Assembly: GCA_964443225.1 (NCBI GenBank)
Contig: CAYUCC010000012.1
Location: 35,370 to 99,369 of the forward strand
Origin: SSC4 sp964443225
GTDB lineage: Bacteria > Chloroflexota > Anaerolineae > SSC4 > Amarolineaceae
DNA: 64,000 nucleotides
Direction: 5' to 3'
Under the pieces are notes generated by a model. That model was not told the DNA's origin, made no database searches, and saw nothing but the letters and a program-made list of their open reading frames with translations. Below are positions 56,773 through 64,000 of the stretch, one piece after another; within the stretch, counting starts at the first letter, position 1, and each line of letters starts with the position of its first letter. Both the position numbers and the translations under genes were made by a program.

Positions 56773-57780
56773 TCACAGCGTAAATTCTCCATCGACCATG
56801 ATAGGGCGACCATCCACATGAATGGTGCAGCGGATGGGGATTACATCCACGTGGATGGATGAAGCCCACGCCGCCCCAGTTTCATGGGCCAGGGCATCAC
56901 CGAAGGCGATGTGCACGCCGGGCAGCTTCTCGTCCTGCAGCAGGTTGCCACAAAGGCTGTGCAGCGCACAGTTGGTACCGATCGCAAATTCGCCGACCCG
57001 TCGTCCGTTTTCGGCGGACGACACGTAGGCCCATACGTCGTCTACGACCTCCTGGCGCGCACATTTTATACCGGTCAGCTCGCCCTCGTGGATGTCGAAA
57101 AAGACCGGTGTGTCCAGGATGCCGTACTTGTCGCTGAAATAATCGCCCAAAACACGCGCCGCTACGACACCGTTGGCCGACGCCGGGCAGGTGAACGTCT
57201 CCCCTTCGGGCAGATTACCCCACTGTCCCGGCTGGTGGTACAGACCCGTGCAGGGCACCCAGCGCAGGCGGGCGTCGAAGGTGACAACCAGAGCGGTCCC
57301 ATCGGGGGAGGTGACGCGGATCTCGTGCGCCGGGCGCACGATCTCGGTCACGCGCTGGGTCAATGCGGCGACCTGGTGATAATCGGCGGTCATACCCTCC
57401 CGCATCAACTGCTGCGAGATGCCGATCATGTGTGCATGGCGTACCCGTAGATTCTGCAGGATGTGCAGGCGCAGCCCGATGCGGAAGGTGATTTCACCCG
57501 GATGGCTGGCGGCGGTGTAGAAGGTCACTGTGGGCGCAAACGCGTGCAAATCGCGCCGCAGCCGATCGGGCAGGGCCAGGATTGGGCGTGGCGCGTACGT
57601 CTCCAGCAATACCAACTGGACCGGGGCGCCTGAGGATTGTACCGCTGTTGCCAGCGCTTCACCGATGACTGCACTCCGTTCATCACTGAGGATGAACACG
57701 CGATCATGTACCGTCACACCCATGCAGGTGAAGACGGCATTCTTCGCGCCGCGGCGCAGCAGTTCCTGTGGATCGGTCAC
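56773..57780 (-). CDS. M29-family-like aminopeptidase (thermophilic metallopeptidase)
   Basis: 335-residue protein related to AmpS/AmpT-type aminopeptidases. Metal-site signatures GNLPEGETFTCPA (Glu ligand), VGEFAIGTNCALHSLCGNLL, LQDEKLPGVHIAFGDAL and WASSIHVDVIP (His-x-Asp) are present. An N-terminal ~110-residue helical domain (VHDRVFILSDERSAVIGEAL) precedes them. GTG 57780 has GAGG upstream and a consensus -10 at 57813. Typical M29 enzymes are ~410 residues; this one is shorter by about 75. Confidence 0.85.
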   Translation of the reverse strand: MTDPQELLRRGAKNAVFTCMGVTVHDRVFILSDERSAVIGEALATAVQSSGAPVQLVLLETYAPRPILALPDRLRRDLHAFAPTVTFYTAASHPGEITFRIGLRLHILQNLRVRHAHMIGISQQLMREGMTADYHQVAALTQRVTEIVRPAHEIRVTSPDGTALVVTFDARLRWVPCTGLYHQPGQWGNLPEGETFTCPASANGVVAARVLGDYFSDKYGILDTPVFFDIHEGELTGIKCARQEVVDDVWAYVSSAENGRRVGEFAIGTNCALHSLCGNLLQDEKLPGVHIAFGDALAHETGAAWASSIHVDVIPIRCTIHVDGRPIMVDGEFTL

Positions 57781-57812
57781 ACCTCGCCTCTGGTAACGTG
57801 AATTGCCCGGAC

Positions 57813-57841
57813 ATTATACTCCCCAAACCGGTTTGCCGCAA
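57813..57841 (-). promoter_or_regulatory. Promoter of the M29-like peptidase gene
   Basis: Minus strand TTGCGG (57841-57836), 17-base spacer, TATAAT (57818-57813), about 33 bases before GTG 57780. Confidence 0.65.
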
Positions 57842-57903
57842 AGAAACACGTCTGCAAGGCGTGTTCTGAATCGGGATCAAACTGGTTACGCTTGCACACA
57901 ATG

Positions 57904-57935
57904 GCATGGCGCTCGACGCCCGTCGAGCGCCATGC
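57904..57935. terminator. 15-bp perfect inverted repeat
   Basis: GCATGGCGCTCGACG, CC, CGTCGAGCGCCATGC. It follows the stop of the 4-TM protein gene on the minus strand and lies before the M29 gene promoter; no T-run, so termination is only probable. Confidence 0.55.
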
Positions 57936-57975
57936 GGCAGTGGATTTTCCGCACCAGGTGGGGAACCAGCCGGCG

Positions 57976-58374
57976 CTAGCGGACCGACGTGACCAGGAAT
58001 ACGCCCGCCAGAATCAGAACAAACGATACGGTATAAAAGATGGCACTTGTCCGGAATTTCGCACGGTCGTCGGCGGCCTTGCGGGCGCGCGACCGGCCCA
58101 CATGCGCTACGATGACGGCCAGCAGCATAGTGAGTGGATGTTCGAAGGCTGCAGCCATGTCGCGGGTCCAGGCCTGGAGCATGATCCATACCAGGATACC
58201 CAGCAGCACTTCGATATCGATCGTGATGGTGAATATCATGCCCAATTGATCATCGAGCCGCGCCCATTTCTGACTCGCCAACCAGCCCACGAGCATTTTG
58301 ATGACCGTGATGGCAGCAACGACCAGCACCACCCAACGCCACCACGAATGCAGCGTTACCAATATCTCTGCCAT
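57976..58374 (-). CDS. Small four-helix membrane protein
   Basis: 132-residue integral membrane protein with segments WWRWVVLVVAAITVIKMLVGWL, IFTITIDIEVLLGILVWIML, LTMLLAVIVAHVGRSRA and FYTVSFVLILAGVFLVTSV. The pattern HSWWRWVVL, with an early His and later IAH, resembles small cytochrome-b561/CopD-like proteins. ATG 58374 is preceded by AAGGAGA. Function unknown. Confidence 0.75.
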   Translation of the reverse strand: MAEILVTLHSWWRWVVLVVAAITVIKMLVGWLASQKWARLDDQLGMIFTITIDIEVLLGILVWIMLQAWTRDMAAAFEHPLTMLLAVIVAHVGRSRARKAADDRAKFRTSAIFYTVSFVLILAGVFLVTSVR

Positions 58375-58634
58375 TCTATGCCAAATCTCCTTGTGTATTC
58401 TCATGGGTCGAGCCATGCAGCCAGGCTGGCTCATGGCACCCTGCTACCAGTATAGCCGTATTTTGAGTATAACGCAAAAGGGAATACGATCCAGTGCTCT
58501 GTCAGGTTTGAAACTGCACCGATCTCAAACATAACTCTAACACGCGTCTTACACCATTCTAACGAACCAGGCGCATGATACGGGGTGTTAAACCGAAGGC
58601 AATCGGACATGAAACAAAACCAAGGAGATACAAG

Positions 58635-59090
58635 ATGACACGCATGATGACACGATGGGAACCGCTGCGCGAGATGGTAGGTTTGCGCGATGCGATGGAT
58701 CGACTGTTCGAAGAGAGTTTTGTGCGCCCGACCTGGAGCACCCCGGGTGATGGCGACCGTGCCTATGTGTATCGCCTGCCGATCGATGCCTACAGCACGG
58801 AGAACGAGCTGGTGATTATCGCTTCTGTGCCGGGTGTCAACCCCGAAGAGGTCGAAATCACGATCGAAGGTGACACGCTGATGATCAAGGGCGAAGTGCC
58901 GGCCCCGTTGGGCAACGTCAACTACATCATGCAGGAACGCGGTCATGGCCGTTTCAGCCGCACCCTGACCCTGAATGTGCCGGTGCAGGCCGACAAGGCC
59001 GAGGCAGAGTTCGTCAACGGCATCCTGACCCTGCGTGTACCGAAGGCCGAAGCGGTGCGCCCACGCACCATCAAGGTCACGAGCAAGTAA
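58635..59090 (+). CDS. Hsp20-family small heat-shock protein
   Basis: 151-residue ATP-independent chaperone. An N-terminal amphipathic part (RWEPLREMVGLRDAMDRLFE) precedes the alpha-crystallin domain with VYRLPIDAYSTENELVIIAS, VPGVNPEEVEITIEGDTLMI and the C-terminal FVNGILTLRVPKAEAVRPRT, ending in a basic tail. AAGGAG lies upstream of ATG 58635. These form oligomers that hold unfolding proteins. Confidence 0.95.
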   Translation: MTRMMTRWEPLREMVGLRDAMDRLFEESFVRPTWSTPGDGDRAYVYRLPIDAYSTENELVIIASVPGVNPEEVEITIEGDTLMIKGEVPAPLGNVNYIMQERGHGRFSRTLTLNVPVQADKAEAEFVNGILTLRVPKAEAVRPRTIKVTSK

Positions 59091-59103
59091 CGGCAGAGAT
59101 CTA

Positions 59104-59183
59104 AGGGCTTGTAAAAGAATAACTTACCGTTCTTTGCGATGAATTCCGGCCATTTTGCAGGAAGTTATTCTTATACAAGCCCT
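59104..59183. mobile_element. MITE-like element, copy 3 (80 bp)
   Basis: AGGGCTTGTAAAAGAATAACTT ... AAGTTATTCTTATACAAGCCCT: about 22-bp terminal inverted repeats around a GATGAATTCCGGCCAT centre. Directly downstream of the Hsp20 gene, it may double as its terminator. Confidence 0.85.
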
Positions 59184-59235
59184 GATTTGTAACGATGGGG
59201 GGTGTTGGTTGCTGCGACGCAAATGCAGCGACTAA

Positions 59236-59302
59236 GGGCCTATCCGAATAACCTGATACTCGCCTCAATAAGGCGCCTGAGGGCAGTTATTCGGATAGGC
59301 TC
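59236..59302. mobile_element. Second MITE-like family, CCTATCCGAATAAC termini (67 bp)
   Basis: GGGCCTATCCGAATAAC (59236-59252) and GTTATTCGGATAGGCTC (59286-59302), 16 of 17 positions complementary, flanking a 33-base centre with a CGCCT...AGGCG inner stem. A TA lies near each end (left CTAA, right TAG), suggesting TA-targeting. The rest of the 59091-59542 gap shows no gene. Confidence 0.75.
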
Positions 59303-59542
59303 TAGCACCCCGTTTTGTTTTCTGAACAAACTGAAATTTGTCACAACGCTCCGTTCATGCTACTTTAAGCAAAGACTGATATACTGGCCACGGGGTGCTG
59401 CCGGCACCTCGTGCATGCAGTGCACAGGTTCTATCTGGTCACGATGACCGAATACAGGCCAAGCGGCCCGCGTGTACGGTCTTCGGCCAGCCTCGTGCTG
59501 CGCGCCACATCACAATCCTTCCCCCGGTGGGTCAGGCGGACC

Positions 59543-62500
59543 ATGTCGAAGCCTTTGCTTGCGCTACCTATTCCCGCAGCACGCCGTCGTGTCTGGATCG
59601 GGCGGTTATTTGTCATCGCTGCCCTGTGCCTGGTCGTTTTGGCCCTGGTTCAGGGCGGGCTCCCAACGAGCGCCGCTGAGGCGGTACCGACCCCGATGGC
59701 ACCCGATCGCTACGGCCTCCATCCTGGCGTTTATGCGTTCGAGGACTTTGGTGACCTCGATCCAGACCAGGTTCCCATCCTGGGCAGCAACATCATCTTC
59801 GAGTGGCACCGCCTGAATCCAGCACCCGGCGTTTACGACTGGTCATCGGTGGATGAATGGCTGCAGTCGACCGTGGCGCGCGGACTGCCCGCCGGTCTCG
59901 GCATCACGACGTACTCGGGCGTCTGCTGCGGCGGTAACATGGCGCCCCACTGGGTGTACGTCCAGTACCCCACCGCCAAACTGACCTGCGACCAGGGCTG
60001 GGTCATCCCGAAAACATGGGATGCCGGCTACCAGGCAGCCTACAGCCAGTTCATCCATGCCCTGGCCGACCGCTACGACGGTGATCCGCGCCTGGCCTGG
60101 GTGGAGATGGGGGTGGGCACATTTGGCGAAACACACCCCGCCGACGCCGATTTTACGCCGTGTGTGCGCGCCGCGGGCCTGACGTCGGCGCAGTGGATAC
60201 AGACCGTACAGGCCATCACCGATATCTACGACGACGCCTTCGAACAGACACCGCTTCTTCTGCAGATGGCTTCGGTTTTTGAGCACCATGCCGAGCGCCG
60301 GCAGTTCGTCGACTACGCCGCCGCGCGCGGCATCGGCCTCAAACACAACGGTCTGATGCCCGACAACGAAGGGGTCATTTACGACAACCCGAACTACAGC
60401 TTCTACGGGTCGGGTGCGTTCGACCTGATGAAGAAGTGGGGCAATCGTGTACCGATCGGTTGGGAGAGTTACGACTACCTCATCACCGGTGTGACCGGTA
60501 CCACCTGGGGCATTTACAACGGGCTCGACAAACACGCCGACTACATGGTGCTGAGCAGCGACGTCACCACCGACCCGGCGCGACGAGCGCTTCTGGAATT
60601 TGCCAACGCCCACCTTGGACGCGCCCTCGATACCACGCCGAGCGTGTGGGTCGCCTTGCGCGAGACACAAATCACCTGGTACCCGGACCGCGGCAACTAC
60701 GAGTTCTGGCTGTGGCAGAACGACGATGCCCCTGGCGGCCGCAGTGTGCCGCTGTGGAACACCGGTCCCGCACCGCAAGGGCGGTACACGCGGCGCACCG
60801 ATGCCCCGGCCAACCCCTACCTGTACTTCGATATCGCCGATGGGTACGTTGCGCTGCACGGTGACGCCGCGCTGGACATCGTGGTGACTTACCTGGACCA
60901 AGGCAGCGACACTTGGGAGCTCAGTTACCCCACCACATCCAATCTGTACCACAGCGCCGGGGTGATCCAGAAAACCAATACCAACACCTGGAAGACCGTC
61001 ACATTCACGGCCACCGGTGCCCGGTTTGCCAACCAGCAGCCTGGCGGCGGTGACCATCCCGGCAGCGACTTCCGCATCGACAGCCGTAGTGACGGCAACG
61101 AAGTCGTGCACTTCGTTCAGGTCAAACCGCACGGCAGCCCTCCGACGCCGGTGACGGCCATCCTGACGCTGCAGCAGGGACGGGCGCTGGACAACGGCCA
61201 GCCCTATGCCGGCGGACGCGACACCATGCTCAACGCTGCTTTCCCCACCCGCAACTTTGGCAGCAATGACGTCATGGGCGTCCGCAGCGGGGGTTATGCC
61301 AACAGCCTGCTGACCTTCGACCTGGCACCGCTGCCCAATGACGCGCCGGTCGTCGATGCCACGCTGCGCCTCTACGTGGCGGGACGCACCGCACCCGGCG
61401 CGGTCAACCTCGAAGCGCTGCAGCTTCTGCGCCCCTGGTCGGAAAACTACGCGACCTGGCAGCAGGCGTCGTCCAACCAACCCTGGTCAGAGCCTGGTGC
61501 TGCCGGAGCCGGGACCGACCACCGTGCCGTCGTCGAGGACACGCAGGAAATCGCCGGCACCGGCAGCTGGATCGAACTGGATGTGACGGACGCCGTACGC
61601 GGCTGGCAGGCTGATCCGCTGCGTAACCGCGGTCTCCTCCTCCGCACCACGGGCAATTCCACGCTGCAGGTCAACCTGGCCAGCGGCGAGTGGGCAGTGG
61701 CGGCGGAGCGACCCATGCTGCACGTACGTTACACCTTGCCCCCGGGTGCGCCTACGCCGACACCTACCCCCACCCCAACAGCCACGGCCACGGCGACCGG
61801 TACGCCGCCCACCCCCACGCCCACCGCAACCGCGGTGCCGTCGCTGCGGGTACGTACCGTGCAGCAGGGGTCCGGCGGTTACCAGGGTGCGCGTGACACC
61901 TACATGTCGAGCTGGACACCCAACAGCGTCTTCGAGGGCCAACCCAAACTTTCGATCCGGAATCCCGACGATTTTTCGGCGCTCATCCACTTCGACCTGG
62001 CGGGCCAGCTGCCGGCCAACGCCCAGATTGTCCGCGTCGAGCTTCGTTTGTATGCGTTGAACGCCAGCATCATCGGCGGCTTCTACGTGCGCACCTATGA
62101 CCTGGTGCGACCCTGGACGGCCAGCCAGGTGACGTGGTACCAGGCCCAAAGCGGCGTGCCATGGGGGTTGCCCGGCGCCAACCATACGACACAGGATCGT
62201 GCGGCCGAGGCCGAAGACTGGGGCTTCATCCAGGGGGCCAACCGCTGGGTGCGCATCGAGATTACCGACGTGGTACGACGCTGGCTGCAGAACCCCAGCA
62301 GCAACCGCGGTCTGGTCCTCAAGGGCTACTCGAATCGCAACATCCAGTACGACTTTGCCAGCAGCGAAAACACGTCACGCGAATACCGCCCGACCCTGCG
62401 GATCGAATACCTGCTGCCCGGTGATCTACCCACGGCCACCCCCACGCCGACCCGCTGCACGACCTGTACGTCGACACCGACGCCGAGCAATACCCCCACT

Positions 62501-63835
62501 CCGACCTCCACGCCGACCGCCATCGTGCCCGCGACAGCCACACCCACGCCGACCGCCACCTCTGGACCGTCGGCGACACCGAGCGCCACGCCGACGCCCG
62601 CACCCCCGACGGTGACACCCACGCCGACGTGGACGGCCTCACCGACCCCAACGCCGCAGCCGACGGCGACACCACTCACGGTTGTGCTGCAGCAGGGCGT
62701 GGACAACTACAGCGGCACGCACGATGCGTCACTGCACAGCTGGTACCCGACTACCAACGACGGCGCCGGTACGACGGTGGCGGTGCGTACGGCCAACGGT
62801 GCCCACGCCATTCTGCGCTTCAATCTGGAGGGTCTGCCCGGATTCAACGCACAGGCTGAGATTCTGTCGGCCAGGCTGGCGCTCTACCCGGTGGGTCAAA
62901 CCAACGCGGCCGCCCAACAGCTCACGCTCTATCCCTTGCTGCGCAGCTGGGATGAAAACAGCGTCAACTGGCAGCGACCGCGCACCGGAGAAACGTGGAA
63001 CGGTCCGGGCGCAAGCGGCGCCGGTGATCGGGGCAGCACCACAGTCGGAACCGCCCAGACCAACGGCCTTCACCAGTGGGTCGAGTTCGACATCACCAGC
63101 CAATTCGCGGCCTGGACCGCCGACCCGGCCAGCCGGCACGGCCTGTTGGTGACGGCCAGCGGCAGTACGCAGGTCGAGTGGACGTACGCCAGCGCCCAGG
63201 CGAACGACGTCACGCGGCGCCCAAAACTCACCGTATCCTACCGGCCGCGCACCGTACAGCCTACCGTGGTTGTACTGCAGACGGGGACGAACAATTACGA
63301 GGGGACCCGCGACACCACACTGAACCAGTGGTTTCCCACGAACAACTACAATAACCAGGCAACGTTGGGATTACGTGCGCCCACGATCGCCAGCCCGCTG
63401 GTGCGTTTCGATCTCAACGGCATCGTACCCCCCGGCAGTACGGTGATCGATGCCACCCTGACCCTCTACGCCGACAGCAGCAGCAACCAGCATCCGCTCG
63501 AAGCCCGAGTTTACCAACTGCTGCGTCCCTGGGTGGCGGCCGAAGCGACCTGGAATCGTGCCAGCGCCGCGCAGGCCTGGGAAGTGCCAGGCGCACAGGG
63601 CAGTTCTGACCGCTCACCTACCCCATTGTCCACCACCGCGGTCACCGCGCCCTCGCAATGGTACAGTTGGAACGTCACCGCTGCCGTAGCGGCGTGGATA
63701 CAGAATCCAGCCAACAATTATGGCCTCGTCCTGGAGGCCATCGGCCAGGCCCAGGTTCAGTACGACCTCGCCGCCAGCCGGTGGGGCGTGCCAGCGCAGC
63801 GCCCAAAGCTGACCATCACCTTCCTGGCACCATAG
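59543..63835 (+). CDS. Giant secreted glycosidase-like protein with four DNRLRE/CBM96-like modules
   Basis: 1430-residue exported protein. Signal segment VWIGRLFVIAALCLVVLALV; residues ~55-420 look like a TIM-barrel glycoside hydrolase, with WVEMGVGTFGETHPAD and PIGWESYDYL supplying candidate catalytic Glu residues; ~425-530 is a small beta-domain; four repeats (~535-730, 769-956, 1048-1233, 1240-1430) are DNRLRE-type domains, each with D...T...(L/W)...P-T/S-x-N...LxF(D/N)L and ending RPKLT(I/V). Thr-Pro linkers separate the first three. The start is uncertain: ATG 59543 gives the best signal peptide; ATG 59444 and 59411 are in frame. Probably binds and cleaves a polysaccharide. Confidence 0.85.
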   Translation: MSKPLLALPIPAARRRVWIGRLFVIAALCLVVLALVQGGLPTSAAEAVPTPMAPDRYGLHPGVYAFEDFGDLDPDQVPILGSNIIFEWHRLNPAPGVYDWSSVDEWLQSTVARGLPAGLGITTYSGVCCGGNMAPHWVYVQYPTAKLTCDQGWVIPKTWDAGYQAAYSQFIHALADRYDGDPRLAWVEMGVGTFGETHPADADFTPCVRAAGLTSAQWIQTVQAITDIYDDAFEQTPLLLQMASVFEHHAERRQFVDYAAARGIGLKHNGLMPDNEGVIYDNPNYSFYGSGAFDLMKKWGNRVPIGWESYDYLITGVTGTTWGIYNGLDKHADYMVLSSDVTTDPARRALLEFANAHLGRALDTTPSVWVALRETQITWYPDRGNYEFWLWQNDDAPGGRSVPLWNTGPAPQGRYTRRTDAPANPYLYFDIADGYVALHGDAALDIVVTYLDQGSDTWELSYPTTSNLYHSAGVIQKTNTNTWKTVTFTATGARFANQQPGGGDHPGSDFRIDSRSDGNEVVHFVQVKPHGSPPTPVTAILTLQQGRALDNGQPYAGGRDTMLNAAFPTRNFGSNDVMGVRSGGYANSLLTFDLAPLPNDAPVVDATLRLYVAGRTAPGAVNLEALQLLRPWSENYATWQQASSNQPWSEPGAAGAGTDHRAVVEDTQEIAGTGSWIELDVTDAVRGWQADPLRNRGLLLRTTGNSTLQVNLASGEWAVAAERPMLHVRYTLPPGAPTPTPTPTPTATATATGTPPTPTPTATAVPSLRVRTVQQGSGGYQGARDTYMSSWTPNSVFEGQPKLSIRNPDDFSALIHFDLAGQLPANAQIVRVELRLYALNASIIGGFYVRTYDLVRPWTASQVTWYQAQSGVPWGLPGANHTTQDRAAEAEDWGFIQGANRWVRIEITDVVRRWLQNPSSNRGLVLKGYSNRNIQYDFASSENTSREYRPTLRIEYLLPGDLPTATPTPTRCTTCTSTPTPSNTPTPTSTPTAIVPATATPTPTATSGPSATPSATPTPAPPTVTPTPTWTASPTPTPQPTATPLTVVLQQGVDNYSGTHDASLHSWYPTTNDGAGTTVAVRTANGAHAILRFNLEGLPGFNAQAEILSARLALYPVGQTNAAAQQLTLYPLLRSWDENSVNWQRPRTGETWNGPGASGAGDRGSTTVGTAQTNGLHQWVEFDITSQFAAWTADPASRHGLLVTASGSTQVEWTYASAQANDVTRRPKLTVSYRPRTVQPTVVVLQTGTNNYEGTRDTTLNQWFPTNNYNNQATLGLRAPTIASPLVRFDLNGIVPPGSTVIDATLTLYADSSSNQHPLEARVYQLLRPWVAAEATWNRASAAQAWEVPGAQGSSDRSPTPLSTTAVTAPSQWYSWNVTAAVAAWIQNPANNYGLVLEAIGQAQVQYDLAASRWGVPAQRPKLTITFLAP

Positions 63836-64000
63836 GGGATGGGGGATGGGGGTTAGGGTTTCGAAGGACGGGTGGAATTCGATCCCTAACCCCCAATCCC
63901 TAACCCCCCAACCCCCCCCCCCCCCCCCCAAAAACCCCCCCCCCACCCACACCCCCCCCCCCCCCCCAATACACCCCACCACGGAGCGGGGCGGGGGGGG
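63836..64000. other. Low-complexity C-rich end, probable assembly artefact
   Basis: After a GGGTTAGGGTTTCG ... CCCTAACCCCC inverted repeat, the sequence becomes long C runs with scattered A. Real DNA of this kind is rare in bacteria; homopolymer errors at a contig end are more likely. Confidence 0.7.

Noticed and set aside
63836..63910. Telomere-like TTAGGG sequence
   Set aside because: Only single copies inside an inverted repeat in low-complexity DNA; not a tandem telomere array.

Overview
This 64 kb window of high-GC DNA most likely comes from a filamentous or metagenome-derived Chloroflexota bacterium (Anaerolineae, Caldilineae or Ardenticatenia type). That placement is an inference. It rests on several Chloroflexota-flavoured proteins of unknown function, Thr/Pro-linked secreted proteins, (TP)n lipoprotein linkers, intergenic AATCCAAAATCC-type tandem repeats, and many NarL/DesK and OmpR-type regulators. 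Genes lie in short operons on both strands, often with 4-base ATGA or GTGA overlaps. I see no rRNA, phage, plasmid replication gene, intact transposase or CRISPR array. One RNA gene is clear: a 96-nt selenocysteine tRNA (selC).

Layout. 1-2.9 kb (minus): phosphate uptake and its regulator (pstC partial, pstS, an OmpR/PhoB-like regulator), with a hairpin between pstS and pstC and an 11-bp-phased TTAACR array upstream of pstS. 3.2-7.3 kb: a protein of unknown function, a secreted S8 protease with a dockerin-like tail, an ICMT-like methyltransferase and a DinB-like protein. 7.4-13.4 kb (minus): an operon of YIP1 protein, MacB/LolD-type ATPase, large CARDB-like secreted protein, MacB permease and a PF14907-type nucleotidyltransferase. 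13.5-16.6 kb: LysM/L,D-transpeptidase and TypA. 16.8-22.7 kb (minus): selC followed by a tight six-gene operon of esterase, ATP-grasp, circularly permuted ATP-grasp and two tandem YbdK-type carboxylate-amine ligases, a likely biosynthetic pathway for an unknown amide or peptide.

23-26.6 kb (plus): four secreted cohesin-like, dockerin-like or membrane-anchored surface proteins. 26.7-29.4 kb (minus): three small zinc-binding proteins, a winged-helix regulator and a DUF2161-type nuclease-fold protein. 29.5-31.1 kb: a Trm112-like protein and two unknowns. 31.2-35.3 kb (minus): ChlI- and ChlD-like chelatase genes joined by an A AAA AAG slippery site that could give a ChlI-ChlD fusion by -1 frameshifting, plus two unknowns. 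35.6-42.9 kb (plus): SH3 protein, ligA, a TIGR00300/ornithine cyclodeaminase-like enzyme, gamma-carbonic anhydrase, and a catalytically degenerate nitrilase next to an intact one.

43-49 kb: two proteins of unknown function, then a four-gene nucleotidyltransferase / ABC ATPase / ABC-2 permease / HPr-kinase-like cassette that resembles the accessory part of RiPP clusters. 49-51 kb: a DesK/NarL two-component system. 51-59 kb: housekeeping and stress genes (degenerate prenyl synthase, cyclophilin, GDPD, two alpha/beta hydrolases, HAD phosphatase, UspA, Dabb protein, M29-like aminopeptidase, Hsp20). 59.5-63.8 kb: a giant secreted glycosidase-like protein with four DNRLRE/CBM96-like modules. The last 160 bases are low-complexity C-rich sequence that looks like an assembly artefact.

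Across the window I found three copies of one ~80-bp inverted-repeat (MITE-like) element, one of them interrupted by a 30-bp-arm palindrome, and a second element with CCTATCCGAATAAC termini. Sigma70-type promoters with TTGNNN-N16/18-TATAAT spacing recur, and at least two place the -10 box exactly 7 nt from the start codon, suggesting leaderless mRNAs. The strongest leads are the selC-linked amidoligase operon, the chlI/chlD frameshift and the nucleotidyltransferase-HprK-ABC cassette.
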